A DNA stretch of 64,000 bases from Ceratotherium simum simum (Eukaryota; Chordata; Mammalia; Perissodactyla; Rhinocerotidae), in the NCBI RefSeq assembly GCF_000283155.1, contig NW_004454195.1, positions 8,864,758-8,928,757 of the forward strand, written 5' to 3'. This document shows positions 9,239 through 20,785 of the stretch, piece by piece; the first letter of the stretch is position 1; each line of letters begins with the position of its first letter. The notes beneath the pieces are model-generated. The model was given only the letters and a program-made list of their open reading frames with translations, was not told where the DNA came from and searched no databases. Made by a program: the position numbers and the translations under genes.

Positions 9239-10987
9239 ATATGTTATACATTTTTTTAGCTTATTTTAGTAACAATGTCATTCTGTGAGTTGAGACTTCT
9301 CGGGTAGAATTCGGGGGACAGGCTTAGACCAAGGTAAGCCCCCTTTGAGTAACTGAGTATTGTTTTAACCCTAACCTTTTCACATACCCTTCTTTCCCCT
9401 GCCCTACCCTCCCCAAGGTTTAGGATCAAATCTTAAATCAGCAGCAAAGTCGTCAGGCTGAAATTGCATCTCCATCCTGGCCCTCTAGTGGAGATAAAAT
9501 GGTTTACATGTGGGCGAGAAAGTAGAATTAAAGTGTGGTTGCCACGTCTAGCCCCTGATAAGAGAGGGTTCACTGTCTACGCCACCGTGAGAACTGTCTC
9601 TCTCCTGCTGGCCTGCCTTGTTATCAAACACAACCTCCCCACGGCTCTGGGAAACGAGTGGTAATGTTTTGCTGGTTGGTCAAATTTTTGCAAGCTGACA
9701 CTTTTTCTGAGCTTCACAAGGCCCCTGCACACCGCTCTCTCAGTCTTTCTGGTCTGACAAGAGAGAGCCAGTTTTCATTTGAGAGAAAGGAGAAAGAATG
9801 CTGTTTGGTGGGAGAGAGGAGGAATGCATTGCATTCCCATTTTCCTTTCTGGGGCTAGTGATGTCGCTCTTCATAGGCACCGGTCTCTAGTGGCAGACTA
9901 CGGTCTAATGAGAGAAGCGCAAATGTGTGCAGCTCACGCACAGAAACTCTCAGCTCCAAGGAACCAGAGTGAGTGCCCGGGCTTCCTGGGATTCAGGGGT
10001 CCATCAGCCCCCGATCTCTTTTCCCTGGATAAAGGCGGGAGCTGGAGAGATGTTCTCGGGGGAGAAGAGAACTCCTGACATCTTGCCTTTCTTCTCTGCT
10101 TTCTGTGTGGGTCTGTGAAGCAGGCATCTCTGGCCAGAGGTGCAGAAAGTGTGATAGAGTAGGAGGGCTTTGAAGTCACTCTTCCTGCCTCTGAAATGCC
10201 CTTGGCCCTTCTGATGCTGCCCTTGTTGGATAGACTGCCTGCTTACCCTAGTTGACATCTGAACTGCTTTACCCTCTGCGAAGGCTTTATCCCTTCAAGG
10301 CATAGGGCCTTACTTGGCGTTCATGATCATTTCAGGGCCTCTTACATACCCATGAAATCACCACGTTTTGTTAGATGTATTTGTAAGATTCCTGTGAAAC
10401 AGCTAGATGATCAGAAGCCTCTATCATTTCTGGGTGGGGGAGGGGTGTATATATAAACAGAAAGGCTCGACTATTTATAGACTCGTATGTGTTGTTTTGC
10501 AGGGAGAAGGTGGAAGTCCACTTTAACATTTTGTTCCTCATCTTGTATAGTTTCAAGTGTAGTTTCTCACTAGTACTAGAGACTTGAAACATTTCGAGTC
10601 TCCAGTGATATCTATATTTTTTTGATGTGCTTTGCATAGAAACTAAAGCAGAAACAGGCTTCAGAGTCAGCTAACCAAAGCATCTTGGGGCTTTTGATCA
10701 CTTTCCATTAGCATGAACAGTAATCTCTGTCCTGTCGGATTTTGTTTGAAAGGACGTTTGCTGTTTAATGAAGATAAACATGTTGCTGGGTATTTCATAT
10801 GTCTTCTCAACTCAGGAACTGAAAAATTCATACGTGAGCTTAGCTCTGTTGGCAGAGAGGGTGTATGGAAGGCCCCACACATTTCCCTAGCCATTGGCTG
10901 AGCTTTTGAAATGTGCTTGAGCTATAAAGAACAGACACCGAACAGATATGTCACTTACAAAGCCTTCTGTTTCAATGGTGAGTCCCA
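9239..10987. other. Mostly single-copy sequence with a CTCF-like core
   Basis: No repeat family or gene is recognised. Short overlapping frames on both strands at 9779-10258 lack domains. The 10490-10987 part looks like conserved non-coding sequence: no low-complexity, no repeat landmarks and several TAAT/ATTA-type words. Conservation itself cannot be judged from one genome. Confidence 0.45.
9480..9491 (-). promoter_or_regulatory. CTCF-like core motif
   Basis: GCCCTCTAGTGG on the plus strand reads CCACTAGAGGGC on the minus strand, an exact fit to the CCASYAGRKGGC core of the CTCF site. The bases on either side fit the extended motif poorly, so this is weaker than the site at 12559. Occupancy is not shown by sequence. 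Confidence 0.3.
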
Positions 10988-11160
10988 GGGGCCTCCCGAC
11001 CACATCTTGCTGTGTAATATTTGGTCAAAAGAGTGCAAGGAGGGCACATGATCACCGCCACTAACAAATTCCTAGAAAGTGATGCTTGTTGTTGGTTTCT
11101 GGTTAGGTGGTGGCGGTGGTGGTGGGCAGAGGGGCGCAGCCGCTCTGCCTGTCACTGTTT
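10988..11160 (+). repeat. Unnamed ~170-bp module, copy B
   Basis: Partner of 8484-8650, 2.5 kb downstream and in the same orientation. It begins GGGGCCTCCCGACCACATCT and ends CTGCCTGTCACTGTTT. Relative to copy A it lacks about six bases after the GTCAAAAG word and has extra bases before CCGCCACTAACAAATTCC. The 109-codon frame at 11021-11350 runs over it and past its end, which argues against a conserved product. Confidence 0.6.
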
Positions 11161-12558
11161 TCACGTATGCCCTGCTATTGCTGCTGCGTCTGGCTTAGGC
11201 TCTTGTCCTGACTTGCAGGAGGGAGGGCATGGCTATTGCTCTTGGTGTCTGAAAACCTGTGGGCAGAACTCTGTTGAGAAAGTGCATCACAGGGCCAGCT
11301 ATATACTTTCCTCAGTCCATTCCATTCCTCTTGGCTTTTTGACATATTGAAAAAAAAGCTTGCAATCTACGGTTATTTCTGTCTCAAAAGAGAGTGCTTT
11401 TTAAAGGTTTAGAACTTGGAAGTACTGTTTTTGTAATTTAGGACTTGAAAAACGGGTATGCTGCGTTGTCCTTGGAGTACAGGTTCCTAATGGAGAGAGA
11501 ACAGTAAACAAAGCAATGACTTTGCTTTTCATTTAAAATGTGTTACTTTCTTTAGAGTTGAGAGGTGATTTGAGATGTTCCTGTTTTCACAATCAACTAT
11601 TTCCTGGGTCTGTGATTATAATAAATTCCGTAGCACCAAAACATTAGAGCAAATTGCGTCTTCTGCAGGAGTTATTTAGATACTCGAACAAATGGTGCTT
11701 TCTGAGGAAGGAGAACCGTGTGTGAGAACTGTGGTAAAACCTTTCCTATCAGCCTTGGCGGCAGAACTTCTGAGGAGCTGGCTTTGAGAGTAATAACATC
11801 CCCATGGCTGAGGCCGAGTGGAGGGGGAGGCCCTCGTGTGTTCTGCTGCCAGCTAACACCTGGCTGCCTCAGGGCCTCCTGCCTGGTAATTAAACCCGTG
11901 AGTCTGCACAAAGATTAGAGGGACCTGGTGAGGAGAAGGATGGAGGAGCGAGGTCCGAGCCTCGCCCTTAAAAGCTTAGGTGCAGAAGGAAGCCAGGCTG
12001 CCTGGGAGGCTCCTCTGGTTGTGAGGCAGCCACCGAGGCAGGGAGGTGGCCTGAGAATGACCATTCGCCTTCCCGCTGATTCTCCTCAGAGTGAATGCTG
12101 TTTTCTCCAGTCCTCTCTGACTTGACTTCTCTTTCTCCTGCTCTCTGAAGGACACTTTTGCAGCGGATATATTATCAGTTTGAATTCTGAGAACAATAGT
12201 AAGCAGTCTGGAGACGAAGGTGGAAATTTCAGGCTTTTTTTTTGTTGCTGGGATGGTTCTGAGGGAGAAAGGAATAGTGGAAGGACGTAAACATCTGAAT
12301 AACGGAAATCAAGCAACTTTAAGGCAATGTTATATGTCAACCCCTGGTCCTAAAATAGGCCGTGACTCAAGCTTATTCCCTTAAATGTCTATTGTGTTAA
12401 AGGACAAAGGAGGTTAGGTATAATTCCACAGCATTGAATTTGTTAGCGCTCTGTCCATTTATGAGAGGGAGTGGAAGATTGAAGCAGTTGCTCTGTTAAT
12501 TCACATGCAAGATATCTTCTGCTTGAAGTACGGAAGTCAGGGTAATTTTATCACATGT
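11161..12558. other. Single-copy sequence
   Basis: No repeat or gene is recognised. 11926-12060 is relatively GC-rich (GGAGCGAGGTCCGAGCCTCG), but CpG is too sparse for a CpG island. Frames at 11672-12125 are short and domain-free. Confidence 0.45.
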
Positions 12559-12577
12559 TAATGCCCTCTAGTGGCCA
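12559..12577 (-). promoter_or_regulatory. CTCF-like binding motif
   Basis: Read on the minus strand this 19-mer is TGGCCACTAGAGGGCATTA. It agrees with the extended CTCF consensus YDRCCASYAGRKGGCRSYV at 18 of 19 positions, the mismatch being T for S near the end. It is not inside a repeat that I recognise. CTCF sites organise chromatin loops and insulation. Binding in any tissue is inference. Confidence 0.5.
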
Positions 12578-13171
12578 GCATGGTGCCCTTTGAGAGGGCA
12601 TTTCCCAACTGCTTCCCACCCCGACTTCCTCTACTTCCCATCCCTCACTGAAGGAAGCACCTACTACTTCACAGTGGTTGAGTGTGTGTCATACCAAGTC
12701 TGTATTTCCTTGCTATGATTTGTCTACCACATAGGAAAAAATCAAAAGCTTTGTTACAGAGCAGAGAAAGTAGTGCTATTACTACATCAAATTAGGATAA
12801 ATCTTACATCTATGGCACATCTGTATGATAAGTCTATTGGATGTGATAGAAGATATAAAACTTTGATCTAAATGTTTTCACAGCCAACCGATTCAGTAAA
12901 GGAGGAGAATTATACTATTGGCAATAGTGGACAAGTCCTCTGCTGACTTCCCACCCATAAATAGACAAGCTTTATAAAACTAGAGTCTTCTCAGCTGTTT
13001 AGTTGGCTAAGGCATAATTTGTTTTCCTCACTCAGAAGGTTATTATAGTTAACCTTCTGCTGTCTGTATAGTTTTAATATAGTTTTATATAGTGAAAGCA
13101 TTGTTCATTCACAGTTGTCTTTGAATGAATTATGTAAATTATGATTTGTTTCTGATACTTTGTTTTCCTAG
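12578..13171. other. AT-rich single-copy sequence
   Basis: I see nothing beyond AT-rich patches, including a TATAGTTTTAATATAGTTTTATATAG stretch near 13065-13092. Confidence 0.45.
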
Positions 13172-14130
13172 TCAGTTCAGTCAAGTATTAAATAAGTGGC
13201 TACTGTGAGCTTGATTGAGTGCATAGGAATTGCCTGGAGATCTTGCTAAAATGCAAGTTCTGACCCTGTAGGTCTGTGGTGGGGCCCAGGATTCTGCATT
13301 TCTAAGAAGCTCTCTTGGGATGCCAGTGCTGCTGGTCCAAGGACCACACTTTGAGTAATAAAATAACAGGTGGGTAACAAGATGATAGGTGATGCAGGCC
13401 GTCTGTGTCTCAAGAATCTTATGATCTGAAAAGGGACTGGAAACAGTATACGAGTAATTATGGCATAAGACAGAATGTGATAAAATGTATAGTAAAGTAA
13501 AAACATGCTTTAGGGAGTTAAAGATAGAAGTGATCACTTCTGATTGGGAAGATGGAAAATTTTCATGGAGAAGGGGATTTTGAAATCAGACTTGTGGTTT
13601 GGGTGAGTTTGCAACGGGTAGGTGTGGCAAAGGCAAATGAGTCAAAAAGCACAGATTCTGGAAAATGAAGGGTGTGTGCAGGGAACAAGAAACAGCCCAT
13701 TTGCCTGTGAGGGGCACAGCGTGAGATACAGTTGGAAACGTAAGTTGAAGTTATATTGTGAACTGTCAGGCAGTCTAGGGTGACAACTCTGGACTTAATT
13801 CAGGAAGCAAAGAGGACCCAGCCACAAGAGATTTTGAAACAAGAAAGTAAATTGATTGAAACTGCAGTTCGGGACTATTAATCTGGCACATGTATGTAGG
13901 ATAGACTGGAGTGGGGAGTGACGTCATTTTCCAGACAAGAAGTGATAAGACAGATAACGTGATTAATATTAGCACAGAGAGAACAGAGAATAGACAGGAT
14001 ATGGAGACAGAAGGATCAGAAGACTTCCAGGAAGATATCAGGGTTTTAATCCTGGATGGTGAGAAGCATGGTTGCACAATAACCATAAATAGGAACGTCA
14101 GAATGAGCTATTGAACATGTTTGAACAGGA
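13172..14130 (-). repeat. L2 LINE (antisense), split by MER5A
   Basis: Antisense L2 starts with 'AAGTATTAAATAAGTGGCTA' (its 3' end), is interrupted by the MER5A at 13221-13358, and resumes with 'CTCAAGAATCTTATGATCTG' and later purine-rich L2 body sequence. The fossil is heavily decayed. Frames such as 13181-13537 minus cross the MER5A junction and are not genes. Confidence 0.6.
13221..13358 (+). mobile_element. MER5A-type non-autonomous hAT element
   Basis: Landmarks 'GGAATTGCCTGGAGATCTTG', GGTCTGTGGTGGGGCCCAGG, 'ATTTCTAAGAAGCTCTC' and 'GGACCACACTTTGAG' follow MER5A. The 5' terminal inverted repeat is missing. It sits within L2, so it inserted later. Strand is given relative to the copy at 33857, which lies the other way. 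Confidence 0.75.
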
Positions 14131-14139
14131 AAATGACCT

Positions 14140-14258
14140 GGATGAATACTCAAATGTCACTTGCAAAAGGTCTTCCTTGTCCATCCTGTCTAAAATAGCA
14201 CCCCAGTCTTCTTACCCTGCTTTACTATTTTCGTAACACTTTCTACTCTCTGACTTTA
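14140..14258 (+). repeat. L2 LINE fragment (sense)
   Basis: 'CTTCCTTGTCCATCCTGTC' then TAAAATAGCACCCCAGTC and 'TTACCCTGCTTTACTATTTT' match the L2 region just upstream of the 3' end. The ERE at 14262 interrupts it. Confidence 0.7.
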
Positions 14259-14261
14259 TGA

Positions 14262-14507
14262 TTTTTTTTTTTTTGGTGAAGAAGATTGGCCCTGAGCTAA
14301 CATTTGTTGCTAATCTTCCTCTTTTTGCTGAGGAAGATTATCTCTGAGCTAACATCTGTGCCCATCTTCCTCTATTTTGTATGTGGGATACCACCAAAGC
14401 ACGGCTTGATGAGCAGTGTGTAGATCCGCCCCGGGTCCAAACCCATGAACTCCGGGCTGCCGAAGTGGAGCGTGTGAAGTTAACCACTATGCCACTGGGC
14501 TGGCCCC
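14262..14507 (-). mobile_element. ERE SINE, older subfamily
   Basis: The head GGGCTGGCCCC (complement of the SINE start) ends at 14507. The body has 'CAAAGCACGGCTTGATGAGC' and two modules around CCTGAGCTAACATTTGTTGC and 'TCTGAGCTAACATCTGTGCC'. The tail is T12 on the plus strand. It shares the GGCTGG head variant with the copy at 9040. Flanks TATGATTTTTT and TGTGATTTTTT may be the decayed target duplication. Confidence 0.9.
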
Positions 14508-15285
14508 TGTGATTTTTTAATTTACTTATGCCAAGTATTGAAACCTTGCCCTCAGGGAACTTACAGTCTACTAGAAGAGACACACAATAAACATGTAAAC
14601 GAATAAATATAATTAGAGATGAAGGAAAGAGAACAGTGACACATGAGAAAGAATAACAAGGTGGGAGGGATGGATCCACTTTAGACTGGGTGGGTAGGGA
14701 AAGCCTCTCTTAGGAGACGACATCAAACAGAGTACAGGCAGAGAAAATGGCATATGCAAAGGCCTTGAGGTGAGAAGTGATTGGCAGATTCAAAGAACTT
14801 GAACTTGAACCAGTGTGGCTGGAGGCGAGGATGAGTTGGGAGAAGAACTGAAGGAAATGAAGTTAGAGTTGGCAAGCCACAGACGGTGAAGAGCCTTGGA
14901 CTTGATAAGGAGATTCGATTTTATTCTGAGTGCCTGAAAAGTCATGTCAGGGCCTAAACATGCTGGGTGATTGGAGGATGGCAAGAAAAGCAGGGAAATG
15001 GGGTAGAAAACCTGTAGTTGACCAGATAGGAAGTGATAGTGGTTTGGACTTGAATGGTGGCAGTAACGTCAGAGAAGAAGATGGGTTCAAGATACAGTAC
15101 CTTCTCAATGTCAGCTATGCAGAACTTCTGGATTTTTATTGTGGATGAAGAATAGGGAGGTGCTGACTGGGATAATTCCCAGGTTTCTGGCTTGAACAAC
15201 TGAGGAAATGAACATGCTATTCACAGAGATGGGGAGGACAGGCAACATAGCAGAGTTTTGAAAATGTTGAGTTTAAGGTGTGCAT

Positions 15286-15299
15286 GAGACATTCTTTTT
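15286..15299. repeat. Left target-site duplication of L1
   Basis: GAGACATTCTTTTT is repeated exactly at 15996-16009 on the other side of the L1. Confidence 0.85.
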
Positions 15300-15995
15300 T
15301 TAATTATGGTAAAATACTCATAGTATAAAATTTGCCGTCTTAATCATTTTTTGATATATAGTTCAGTAGTGTTAAGTACATACATCTCCAGAACTCTTTT
15401 CATCTTGCAAAACTGAAACTCCACACTCATTAAACAGCAACTCCCCATTCTCCTTCCCCCAGCCCCTGGCAAGAACTGTTCTACTTTCTGTCTCTATGAA
15501 TTTGACTACTCTAGATACCTCATGTAAGTGGAATCTAGATACCTTATATAAGTTTCTATCATTTTATGACTGACTTATTTCATTTAGCATAATGTCTTCC
15601 AGGTTTATCCATGTTGTAGCATGTGTGAGAATTTCTTTTTTAAAGCTGAATAATACTCCATTGTATGAATAGACCACATTTTGTTTTTTTACACTTGGGT
15701 CATTTCCACCTTTTGGTTTATGTGCATAATGCTGCTATGAAGATGGGTGTGCAAATATCTGTTCAAGTCCCTGCTTTCAATTCTTTTAGATATATACCCA
15801 GAAGTGGAATTGCTGGATCATGTGGTAATTCCATTTTTAATTTTTTGAGGGACCACCATGCCATTTTCCAAAGCAGCTGCACCATTTTACATTCCCACCA
15901 GTAGTGCCCAGGAGTTCCAATTTCTCCACATCCTTGTCAGCACTTGTTATTTTCTGTGTTTTTGATAATAGCCATCTTAAGGGGTGTGAGGTGGT
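15300..15995 (-). mobile_element. 5'-truncated L1 LINE
   Basis: The antisense L1 3' region is clear: 'GTCTTAATCATTTTTTGAT', 'CATCTTGCAAAACTGAAACT', 'CAGCCCCTGGCAAGAACTG', 'GCTGAATAATACTCCATTGT', 'GGAATTGCTGGATCATGTGG' and 'CCTTGTCAGCACTTGTTATT'. The copy is cut at its 5' side inside ORF2, as is usual, and is flanked by an exact 14-bp target duplication. A short internal tandem repeat (TCTAGATACCT twice near 15511-15545) is specific to this copy. It has no coding capacity. Confidence 0.92.
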
Positions 15996-16090
15996 GAGAC
16001 ATTCTTTTTAGTGGAGATTTCAGGTAGGCTGTTGAGTCTTTATGTGTGCAGATCAAGAAAAGGTCTGGGCCTAAGATATACTGTATCAGT

Positions 16091-19000
16091 TCAAATTTAA
16101 ACCCTCTTCCATCCTTTCAGTGAGTTTTTTGCCAACTTGATTATAAACATTTAAGGACTTAGAGATTTAGATAAAACAATCAGATTTATACTTAAACTAT
16201 TTATTTAGTCTCACAAGCCTATTTGGAGTCATATATAGATTAATTTAGATATATTTCTTTTTTGTACTTTCATATTATGTGAGATAGTTTATTTACAACC
16301 TTCATCTACAGTACCAGTGCCTTCATCATCTTTTGAACCACTTTGTGAGTCATCTAATATAGTTTTCCAGAGCACATCATCTTGACTTCTATCTAAGTCA
16401 TTTGAGATACAATATGTTTTAATCTGTGTATGATGCTTTCACTAGAAATTTTATCCCAAGCCACAAGGACCCATTCCTTTATCTATTACATTTTTAAATA
16501 CTTTACTGGCCAAAACAAATCACATAGCCAAACCCACAGTTAATGTGAGCATGGATATAGGGAGGCATGATACATTGGGGACCATTGCTGTAACAATATG
16601 GGTACCAAACAATATTAAGAGATTTTTTCCTCCATTCTTCTGGGGAGTATGTGTTCATGAACTATACAACTTAACTACTTACTGTGTTGCTTTTGAATGT
16701 AATCTTTAAAATGCTTTTTTCATGTATAATGACATCCAGTGTTTGCAACTATAAAGTCATACTGCCAAGAATAATTACTAGTTAAAATTGTTACCTTCTT
16801 TCAAAAAAAAAAAAAAAACCCCACAATTCTGTTAGGTGACTTTTATAAGCATGCAAAACTAGCATCAATGGAGGTGGTTTCAAAAGAATATGTTTTTCAT
16901 AAAGAGTACTTTGTTGTTTAAAATAATGTATTTAAGCGAGCAACAAATAATATGATAAGCTTTTTAAGAACTCAAAAATTAAGGGAACTCAGTCTTGTCT
17001 GAGGGGTGCATTTAGGAAAACCTTACCTTATATCAGGCATACATGATAAATTATAAACTTGGCTTTGGCGACTTAAGTGTAAGGAAGAGTTTCCATGCAG
17101 TAAAAATCCTTAAACATTAAAATAGTGATTGAGCCCATTTTTCATAAATGTCTGTTAAGAAAAATACTTAACTGGAATGTTGGAAGTTCAGTCTTTCCTA
17201 GAAGCATGAGAAATCTTTTCAAGGTTCCTTCTGAACTTGCAAAGCTATGGTTGGGTAATGCCTCTTACCGATCTGTCCATCCATTTACTTATTCATTAAT
17301 TGCAGGCACCTTCTATAGTTCAGAGAATTTCTAAGTACCATAAAATAGAAAAGCTTTACTATCAGTTTGGGCAGCAAAGGGAAGCATAGCAACAGATAAT
17401 AAACCAAAATGATTTGCATTACCTCAAAAATTGGAAAAATTCATATTGAAAGTTCTTAACCAAAAATTTCGTGGATTTGATTCAGGAATTGAAATCCATT
17501 ATCTTCTGAAACTCAAAGCATGACGACCTGTTTCTGCAGTGATAATATGGGTAAGGGAGACAGGGTTCTAAAGAAGCAGGCTTAATATATAACATGGAAG
17601 AATATGTATATTTGGTTGACAGCTGGCCATTTGTCTAGCCATCCATCCATTCATCCGTCCATACATCTTTCCATTTATTTTTGCCTGTATCAACTTATTA
17701 TATGATATTGAATGATGTTATCAATAATCATGGACATGCCCTTTACTCTTTTAGCATGGAAGAGAATTACTAATTAGAATTAGTAAAAGTAAGCACTGCA
17801 AAACATTTTTTCCTCTTACCTCAGAGTTAAGAGCTTTTGTTTCCTAATTAGCTCCTCTAGACCACAGTTCATCACTGAGGTTCCACTGAAACAAATGATG
17901 ATGTTCATTTCGTGTCTTTGACCTGGGAATTGCAAAGTGATTTACCAACATTAACTTATCAATCCTAACACTTCTGAACAAGACATTATTTTTGAACTCA
18001 GCATATAAATGGATTCTCTGTTTTCCAGAGAATTTAAATGTCTTGGCTATTATTAAATATGGAGTGAGGAGAAGAATTAAAGCTAAAATCATCCTTTTCT
18101 TAACTACGGTTTGGTGGCCTGACCTACACAAGAATGTCTTATTTTCTGGAAATGAAAAAGTGAGGAGGGAAATGGAGCAACAGCTTTGCTTATGTAAAAG
18201 TATTAAATAAAATCATACCAGAGAAAAATCATTAGAACCCCCAAATGACAATTTTCTTTAAAACTCTTTCTTCGTCTGATTCAGTGCTTAATAAAATGAT
18301 GAACTTGAAATGATACTGCCGGCTCTGTGTCACCCAAACCGTGAGTCACAGCATGGGAAATGAATGAAAACAAGTCACCAGCTAAAAGGCCAAACTTCTG
18401 TGTTACCCTAGAAATATTTCTCATTTTTCCAGGGCTTCCGATGTTCTTCCATTCCTGTGTAACTCAGCTTATAGTAAACCCTGATGCCAAGATTTTCAGT
18501 CAGTTCCCTGCCAAAACCATGATGCTCTCAGCCTGGGAGTAGGCACTGTCCCGCAGATGAAGAACAAAGGAAAGTCACAAAAAGAGGACTATTTCTGTGG
18601 GAGGAAATGGGACAGTGTGCCGTTCATTGTAACGTCGTTCACCATTCCTGGGTGTGGGGAGGCTTTGATAAGAAAGCAGAGATTTTTACAACTCATTTAG
18701 TCTGGCAAGTGAAGCAACATTAAAATTACTTAAATGTTTAAAAGACAGAAGCATAATAGTTTATGTTCTCAGTCATCTTAAGTTATCACTGAGACCCTAA
18801 TTTGCTTTCTTTACACTGTTGGTTCTCCCTGGGCATGCTTCTGAATAGGGGCCCCATAACAATGTACGCGGGTCTGTTGTAATCCGATATTTCAGGAAAT
18901 TTAAGTACTCTGTAAATAGTCAACTGCAGTTTTGTTAAGGAACAAAGGCTGCTTTTTCAGCAAATCTGGCTTACGTTCATATTAAATCCCCACCACCCCC

Positions 19001-20580
19001 CCCTTTTTTTTGAAAGGGGAAATTTCAAGATCTCATTGCTCTATTTAACTTTCTATTTTAGTCATCAGCCAGTACACTTACCCTCTCCTGTGAAGCCTGT
19101 ATGCGTTCTTTCCCATATTAACTTTTTAAGGTTAGGGATGTCCAGCCTGACCCAATGAGAGAATACTCAAAAATAGTATTGATACCAGCGCCCTAGGCAC
19201 ACCTGATAGGTACCTTTTTCGTGCTGTTTACTTACTTCTTGGTAAAACAAAGTCTGGTGGTATGGTGCTGGCTGGTTAAACTTGACACATAATGGGCTTA
19301 CTGATTAGTCAAGAAGATTCAGGCAAGGACTGATTGGTATCTAGGTATCTGGGCTGACCACAGCTGAGAGGGAGAACTTTAGACCGTGTCTGGCTGAGTT
19401 TTGGCCCCTCATTCAGTGGCCTGGGTTCCCTGGAGGGAAGATGTCATTAGCTGCTGTGAAGTAGAAAACAGTTAGTTAACAATGGTCCAAGTTGGAAAAT
19501 AGAATTAGAGCTACATAAACTGCAAAAGTGAAAGTAGGAGAACTGAACACAGGATGAGGTGGGCTCTTCCTATTATCTAGCGCCCGAACCAACCGTGCAA
19601 AGTCAGCCGGTTGGTGATTCAACTCTTTTCCCCATGAGGACTCTTGGGCAAGGTCAGAGAGCTATTGAAGGTTGGTGCAGGAAGGAGGTCAAGAATAGCT
19701 TACCCCTGTCTTAATTTGAATGTACCCCATGTAATTTATACAGGGGAACCTGAGGCTGGAACAATGGAGATACTTTCAAGGGGTAGCAGTTAGCATGGAT
19801 CCCAGCCTGGCCTCCAGGTCACCTGCTGCCCACTACGGACCTCCTTCCATTCACCAGAGTGACTTCTCATCCTTTTCAAGTCCTTTTACTTTGCTTTTGT
19901 TTAGATTCCTCTAAGTGTAAGATTGAAGATGTGTCCATGATATGCAAACATTTTAAACTAAAAATCTTTCTGTACAAATACGAATTAAATACCAGCTTTC
20001 TCTGATCCATTGATTATAAGATGCACCGTAGATCTAATGATTACTTTCCTGGGGGAAAAAAAGAAATCCTACCACTTTTGTATGTACTCATATATAAAAC
20101 AAGTCCTAAGTTCAGAAATGTTAAATTATGAAAAGTAAAATCATGTGGATATCCCCCATAAGCTATGTGTGTTACACATTGGCTCTTTCACACACGTGTC
20201 TGCTCCTTAAAGGCATGCTTTCTGTAAGGCTCAAAACAGTCCCAGAGGTGAAAGCTGGCTGCTAACAATTCATGTTAATATGAATCAGTATGCGCTTAGG
20301 AAAACAATCCAGAAAATTCATTTTGAGTAACCTAAACTTCTAGCTAGTAGCTAAGCTAGTAGCTAGGAGTTTCATTGACCACATGTCTCAACCACATTTA
20401 CCACATTTCTCACTAAGGAACGTCGTAAGTATGGATGAAAAGGCATGAGATACACAGCAGGTGGGGGTAAAAGGGAAGTGAAGAAGCTGGGTATTCCACA
20501 CCCTAGATCATTAAACTACGTTAAGAATTTTTTTTTGAATATATGTATGTAGAAGAATTTCAGCTTTGCCAAATGAAGAG
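16091..20580. other. Long AT-rich single-copy block
   Basis: About 4.5 kb with no repeat family or gene recognised. Small features are a poly-A of 16 at 16803-16818, an imperfect CATC-type stretch at 17638-17672, a C9T8 junction near 18998-19012 and the local repetition CTAGTAGCTA at 20342-20366. The stretches 18040-18330 and 18590-18760 look like conserved non-coding DNA by composition only. Such a repeat-poor block in mammals often indicates constraint, but this is inference. Confidence 0.45.
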
Positions 20581-20705
20581 TTCTGGAGGTGGATGGTGAT
20601 GGATGGTTCCACAACAGTGTGAATGTATTTAATACCACTGAACTGTACATTTAAAAAAGGTTAAGATGATCAATTTTATGTATATTTTACCACAATTTTT
20701 TAAAA
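20581..20705 (+). repeat. L1 LINE, extreme 3' end
   Basis: 'CAACAGTGTGAATGTATTTA' then 'ACCACTGAACTGTACATTTA', 'GGTTAAGATGATCAATTTTA' and 'ATTTTACCACAATTTTTT' match the sense 3' end of an L1M-type element. Only about 125 bp remain. Confidence 0.85.
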
Positions 20706-20712
20706 AGTATGT

Positions 20713-20738
20713 GTATACATATAGGTGTATATGTATAC
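20713..20738. repeat. Perfect inverted repeat, 11-bp arms
   Basis: GTATACATATA (20713-20723) and TATATGTATAC (20728-20738) are exact complements around GGTG. It lies in TA/TG-rich sequence just after the L1 end, so low complexity is the simplest explanation. Confidence 0.6.
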
Positions 20739-20785
20739 TTATACAATATTTTCCACTGATTTGATGAAAATGTATCAAGCTATGT

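Larger units (their letters stand above)
14517..16090 (-). repeat. L2 LINE (antisense), split by L1
   Basis: Antisense L2 is well recognisable: 'CCCTCAGGGAACTTACAGTC', 'GCATATGCAAAGGCCTTGAG', 'CCAGTGTGGCTGGAGGCGAG', 'TCAGGGCCTAAACATGC' and 'GTTGAGTTTAAGGTGTGCAT'. It is interrupted at 15300-15995 by an L1 and resumes with 'AGTGGAGATTTCAGGTAGGC'. It extends back into the region encoding reverse transcriptase, but stops and indels make it non-functional. Confidence 0.75.
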
